A stretch of DNA of 6,630 nucleotides, taken from assembly GCA_007122045.1 (NCBI GenBank), contig SKJM01000750.1:1-6630 (forward strand), given 5' to 3'. This document shows positions 4,410 to 6,630 of this stretch, piece after piece. Made by a program: the position numbers and the translations under genes. The notes beneath the pieces are model-generated. The model had not been told where the DNA came from and did no database searches. It was given only the letters and a program-made list of their open reading frames with translations. This DNA is from Planctomycetales bacterium. Lineage in GTDB: Bacteria; Planctomycetota; Planctomycetia; Pirellulales; Thermoguttaceae. How positions within the stretch are numbered: the first letter of the stretch is position 1; every line of letters starts with the position of its first letter.

Positions 4410-6617
4410 ATGATTTGGCAAAAACCCAAGCCGCTGCTTGCGTGCGAGTTGCTCCACCGACTGCCGGGCCGGGTGCGCATCGGCTGCCGCGCGCTGCGGT
4501 ACCTGGGCGGGCAAGCCGCGGAAATCCACCGCCGGCTGGAGGACCTTGTGCCCGTGCAGGCCGCCGGGGTTTCCGCGCGAACGGAGAACGTGTTGGTCCA
4601 CTACGATCCGCGGCAGGCGACGCTCGACGACATCGTCGAGCAGGTCGAGTCGATCCTGGGCAGCTATGCGTTGGTGGCCTACAAGGCCGAGCGGACCGCG
4701 CAGGATGCCTTGACGGTGAACGAGCGCCGGCTGCAAGAGGAGCCCATCTCGGAAATGCTCGCGCGCATCGGGGTGACCACCGGCACGCTCGCTTACTCGC
4801 AGCTTGGCAAGCGGGCGATGCAGCCGCCGGCGACGCTGTTGGGCTCCTTCACGTCGCTCCCGGCACTGACGTCCATGTCGCTGGCGTGGCCCATCTTCCG
4901 CAGCGGGCTGAACTCGGTTCTCAGCCGCGGCCGGCCCAACGCCGACACCCTCAGCGCCACCGCCATCCTGGCCAGCATCCTGGCCGGTCGGGGATGGTCG
5001 GCCCTGACCATCATCTGGCTGGCCGACATCGCCGAACTGCTCACCGCTTACACGATGGGCCGCACCCGCCGGGCCATTCGCGAGATGCTTTCGGTGGGCG
5101 AAGACATCGTGTGGCGGCTGGCCGACGACGGCACCGAACAGCGGGTCGAACTGGCCGAACTGGCCGTCGGCGACCGCATCATGGTGCACACGGGCGAGAA
5201 GATCAGCGTGGACGGGCAGGTCGAATCGGGCGAGGCGGCCGTCGATCAGGCCTCCATCACCGGCGAGTTCATGCCGCTGCGGAAGGCCGCCGGCGACGAA
5301 GTATTCGCCGGCACGGTGGTCAAGAGCGGGCGCATCGTCGTCCGCGCCCAGAAGGTGGGCGACCAGACCGCCGTGGCCCGCATCGTCCACCTCGTCGAGG
5401 AGGCCACCCACCGCAAGGCCAGCGTGCAGAGCATCGCCGACCGCACTTCCGCCCAGTTGATTCCCGTGAACTTCATGCTGGCGGGCATCGTGTACCTGGT
5501 TACCGGCAGCGCGGGCCGGGCGCTGAACATGCTCATTATCGACTACTCGTGCGGCGTCCGCCTGTCGACGGCCACGGCCCTTTCGGCGTCCATCTGCACG
5601 GCCGCCCGAAACGGCATCCTCATCAAGGGCAGCAATTACCTGGAACTGCTCTCGGAGGCCGACACGCTCATCTTCGACAAGACCGGCACCATGACCGAGG
5701 GCCGGCCGCAGGTGACCAGCGTCACGCCGGCCGATGAGCGGGTTTCCGACCGGGAACTATTGCAACTCGCCGCCGCGGCCGAGGAATCGAGCGCGCATCC
5801 GATGGCGGTGGCCGTGCTGGAGAAGGTGCGCCGCTCGGGGTTGCCGATCCCCTCGCACGCGAACACGCAGGTGTATACGGCCCGCGGCGTCGAGGCCGAG
5901 GTGGACGGCCGGCGGATCCGGGTGGGCAGCCGGCGGTTCATGCTCGAGCAGGGCGTCGACCTCGCGCCGGTGGCCGAGCCGGTCCACCGGCTGGCCCGGA
6001 CCGGCGAAAGCATCGTGTACGTGGCCGACGAAGAGGGGCTGCTGGGCGTGCTGGGCGTGCAGGACACCCTGCGCGAGAACATGAAGAAGGCGATCAACCG
6101 CCTGCGGTACATCGGCATGGACGACATCATCCTGCTGACCGGCGACGTGGAGCAGCACGCCGAGATCGTCGCCACCCGCATGGCCATGGACCGCTTCGAG
6201 GCCGAGGTGATGCCCGACGACAAGACCGAAACCGTGCTGAAGCTCCAGTCGCGGGGCACGCGGGTGGTGATGGTGGGCGACGGCATCAACGACGCGCCCG
6301 CGTTGGCCTACGCCGACGTGGGCATCGCCATGGGCGGCACGCGGACCGACATCGCCATGGAAGCGGCCGACATCACCGTCACCGGCGACGATCCGCTGAT
6401 GATCCCCGCCGTGGTCCACCTGGCCAACAAGACGATGAACGTCGTGCGGCAGAACTTCATGACGGCCATCGGCGTGAACAGCCTGGGCATCGTGCTGGCC
6501 GCCATCGGCGTCTTGCCGGTGTTCTGGGGCGCCGTGCTGCACAACAGTTGCACCGTGGCGGTGGTGCTCAATTCATCGCGGCTGCTGCTGCACGACGTGG
6601 AGGAGCGCCACCGATGA
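4410..6617 (+). CDS. P1B-like heavy-metal P-type ATPase with N-terminal HMA_2 domain
   Basis: This 735-residue inner-membrane pump uses ATP to move a metal cation. The N-terminal HMA_2 domain (about 10-85) starts LPGRVRIGCRAL and lacks CxxC. Membrane helices follow up to about 215. The actuator domain carries ASITGEFMPL (TGE, 284-286). The sixth-helix metal site reads DYSCGVRLSTATALSAS (Tyr379-Ser380-Cys381) instead of Cys-Pro-Cys. The phosphorylation site is FDKTGTMTEG with Asp423. SSAHPMAVAV (His463-Pro464) is the P1B nucleotide-domain HP signature. LLTGD (579) and MVGDGINDAPALA (624-628) complete the hinge. The last helices hold HNSCTVAVVLNSSRLLL. Every catalytic element is present, so the pump should be active. 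The SC site and absent CxxC argue against a standard Cu+ pump; Mn, Zn, Fe or Co are open options and I do not assign one. The start has GGAGAG (4398-4403). Its stop overlaps the next gene by ATGA. Confidence 0.95.
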   Translation: MIWQKPKPLLACELLHRLPGRVRIGCRALRYLGGQAAEIHRRLEDLVPVQAAGVSARTENVLVHYDPRQATLDDIVEQVESILGSYALVAYKAERTAQDALTVNERRLQEEPISEMLARIGVTTGTLAYSQLGKRAMQPPATLLGSFTSLPALTSMSLAWPIFRSGLNSVLSRGRPNADTLSATAILASILAGRGWSALTIIWLADIAELLTAYTMGRTRRAIREMLSVGEDIVWRLADDGTEQRVELAELAVGDRIMVHTGEKISVDGQVESGEAAVDQASITGEFMPLRKAAGDEVFAGTVVKSGRIVVRAQKVGDQTAVARIVHLVEEATHRKASVQSIADRTSAQLIPVNFMLAGIVYLVTGSAGRALNMLIIDYSCGVRLSTATALSASICTAARNGILIKGSNYLELLSEADTLIFDKTGTMTEGRPQVTSVTPADERVSDRELLQLAAAAEESSAHPMAVAVLEKVRRSGLPIPSHANTQVYTARGVEAEVDGRRIRVGSRRFMLEQGVDLAPVAEPVHRLARTGESIVYVADEEGLLGVLGVQDTLRENMKKAINRLRYIGMDDIILLTGDVEQHAEIVATRMAMDRFEAEVMPDDKTETVLKLQSRGTRVVMVGDGINDAPALAYADVGIAMGGTRTDIAMEAADITVTGDDPLMIPAVVHLANKTMNVVRQNFMTAIGVNSLGIVLAAIGVLPVFWGAVLHNSCTVAVVLNSSRLLLHDVEERHR

Positions 6618-6630
6618 ACCCCGACGCCAA
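6614..6630 (+). CDS. start of an unidentified third operon gene (cut by right edge)
   Basis: ATG 6614 overlaps the ATPase TGA (6615-6617) as ATGA. It is preceded by TGGAGGAG (6598-6605), a strong Shine-Dalgarno at eight bases. Only M-N-P-D-A can be read before the window ends, so the product cannot be named. The overlap and ribosome site make it very likely a translationally coupled member of the metal-transport operon. Confidence 0.6.

Noticed and set aside
4278..5411. Long minus-strand open frame (377 codons) opposite the ATPase and the end of the HMA_2 gene
   Set aside because: It is a shadow of the conserved P-type ATPase coding sequence in GC-rich DNA and has no ribosome site or domain.
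5757..6542. Minus-strand open frame (261 codons) rich in His and Gly opposite the ATPase nucleotide-binding and phosphorylation domains
   Set aside because: The His-rich composition follows from reading GTG/GAC codons backward. No start signal is visible. It might tempt one to call a metal-binding protein, but nothing supports that.
1..6630. CRISPR array, tRNA, rRNA, insertion sequence or attachment site
   Set aside because: No regularly spaced direct repeats, no cloverleaf or rRNA-like sequence, no transposase or integrase motif and no flanking target duplication were seen.

Overview
The window is about 6.6 kb of GC-rich bacterial DNA. It holds one partial gene on the minus strand at the left edge, with everything else on the plus strand. 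Gene content fits a planctomycete (Pirellulales-like) or a similar GC-rich environmental bacterium: glycerol kinase, a free-standing IspG of the MEP isoprenoid pathway, a DUF433/DUF5615 toxin-antitoxin pair, a secreted BNR-type protein, and an HMA_2 plus P-type ATPase pair. The taxon is an inference from gene style, not from a marker gene.

Left part (1-1792). The N-terminal 174 codons of glycerol kinase (glpK) run off the left edge on the minus strand. Facing away from it, behind a plausible sigma-70 promoter, lie two damaged genes. One is a short antitoxin-like gene whose start and end lie in different frames (777-942). The other is a secreted protein gene whose signal-peptide start is joined out of frame to a BNR_4-like sialidase/propeller C-terminus (958-1792).

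Middle (1793-3171). ispG, an intact 4Fe-4S HMBPP synthase gene, has its own promoter with a perfect TATAAT box so close to the ATG that the message is either leaderless or starts at a downstream TTG with a Shine-Dalgarno. It ends in a perfect 14-bp hairpin that includes its stop codon.

Right part (3172-6630). A strong-looking promoter starts four bases after that hairpin and drives a DUF433 antitoxin gene and an overlapping (ATGA) DUF5615 PIN-like toxin gene. The toxin is short and lacks an expected acidic residue, so it is probably inactive. A second, weaker promoter precedes a tight metal-transport operon: a small membrane-associated HMA_2 protein, then 3 bp later a 735-residue P1B-like ATPase with its own HMA_2 domain and a Tyr-Ser-Cys motif in place of Cys-Pro-Cys. 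A third gene overlaps the ATPase stop by ATGA and leaves the window.

The most notable pattern is that three of the accessory genes (antitoxin-like, BNR, DUF5615) are each shortened or joined out of frame, while the housekeeping genes beside them look intact. The HMA_2/ATPase operon with unusual metal-site chemistry and an unknown third gene is the best candidate for an under-described system.
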